A DNA stretch of 6,281 bases, from positions 1 to 6,281 of the forward strand of contig JALRFB010000058.1 in the NCBI GenBank assembly GCA_023256555.1, written 5' to 3'. Of the stretch, positions 6,212 through 6,281 are shown in pieces. The notes under the pieces are model-generated. The model worked only from the letters and a program-made list of their open reading frames with translations, had not been told where the DNA came from and did not search any database. Position 1 is the stretch's first letter; every line of letters starts with the position of its first letter. The position numbers were made by a program, and so were the translations under genes. The stretch is from Sediminibacterium sp. Its GTDB lineage: Bacteria > Bacteroidota > Bacteroidia > Chitinophagales > Chitinophagaceae.

Positions 6212-6281
6212 TTATTCTACCAGACTAGTAGCATAGCTAACCCCTTGTAGATCGTCTAATTTTCGAATAACTTCTTCTAAT
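6212..6281 (-). CDS. C-terminal end of an unidentified minus-strand gene (partial)
   Basis: Reading the minus strand from the window edge gives 22 residues, LEEVIRKLDDL then QGVSYATSLVE, followed by TAA at 6214-6212. The amphipathic helix followed by a GVxxA-type strand is reminiscent of the end of an ACT-like regulatory domain, but 22 residues cannot identify a family. It converges on hbd with 21 bases between the stops (6191-6211). That gap holds a run of six T (6208-6213) but no convincing hairpin. The reading frame is open to the window edge, and no equally good reading exists on the plus strand. Confidence 0.6.
   Translation of the reverse strand, partial: LEEVIRKLDDLQGVSYATSLVE

Noticed and set aside
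6191..6213. Bidirectional terminator between hbd and the last gene
   Set aside because: There is a run of six T, but the only pairing nearby is AAAG/CTTT with a one-base loop, too weak and too tight to form a hairpin.
1..6281. Mobile element, CRISPR array, phage genes or defence system
   Set aside because: No transposase, integrase, terminal repeats, regularly spaced repeats or phage-like genes were found. Every gene that can be identified is a core or lineage-typical one.

Overview
The window is about 6.3 kb of AT-rich DNA (GC roughly in the upper thirties percent by eye) that reads like a housekeeping stretch of a Bacteroidota chromosome, probably of the Chitinophagia/Sphingobacteriia type. 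Four things point there. Promoter -7 elements of the form TAnnTTTG lie upstream of the gene starts. Shine-Dalgarno sequences are absent. There is a secreted protein with a carboxypeptidase-D-regulatory-like domain, a fold very common in that phylum. IspH is of the long, plant/cyanobacterial-like form. The genus cannot be named from the sequence alone.

Layout. 1-1485 (minus) is the first 495 codons of a Uup-like ABC-F ATPase whose C-terminus lies outside the window. A 60-base divergent promoter region (1486-1545) separates it from ispH (1546-2772, plus), which makes the isoprenoid precursors IPP and DMAPP in the MEP pathway. ispH converges on cmk, and the two stop codons share the palindrome TTAA at 2769-2772. 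cmk (CMP/dCMP kinase) and mrp (MIP18 domain plus Mrp/NBP35-type P-loop ATPase) form a minus-strand pair, mrp first, separated by one base. A second divergent promoter region (4546-4678) leads to a plus-strand pair: an exported protein with a carboxypeptidase-regulatory-like domain (4679-5341) and, 3 bases on, a 3-hydroxybutyryl-CoA dehydrogenase (5345-6190). The last 70 bases hold the C-terminal end of a further minus-strand gene.

How the genes relate. Most are unlinked core functions: translation (ABC-F), isoprenoids (ispH), pyrimidine nucleotides (cmk), Fe-S handling (mrp) and acyl-CoA metabolism (hbd). One loose thematic link is that IspH is a [4Fe-4S] enzyme and Mrp proteins are proposed Fe-S carriers, but they sit on opposite strands in separate units. 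There are no tRNA or rRNA genes, CRISPR arrays, transposons or phage genes, and no gap without genes longer than 133 bases. I see no sign of a new multi-gene system. The points most worth a second look are an Mrp with only one cysteine, the plant-like IspH, two genes whose -7 elements almost touch the start codon, and the compact divergent promoters.
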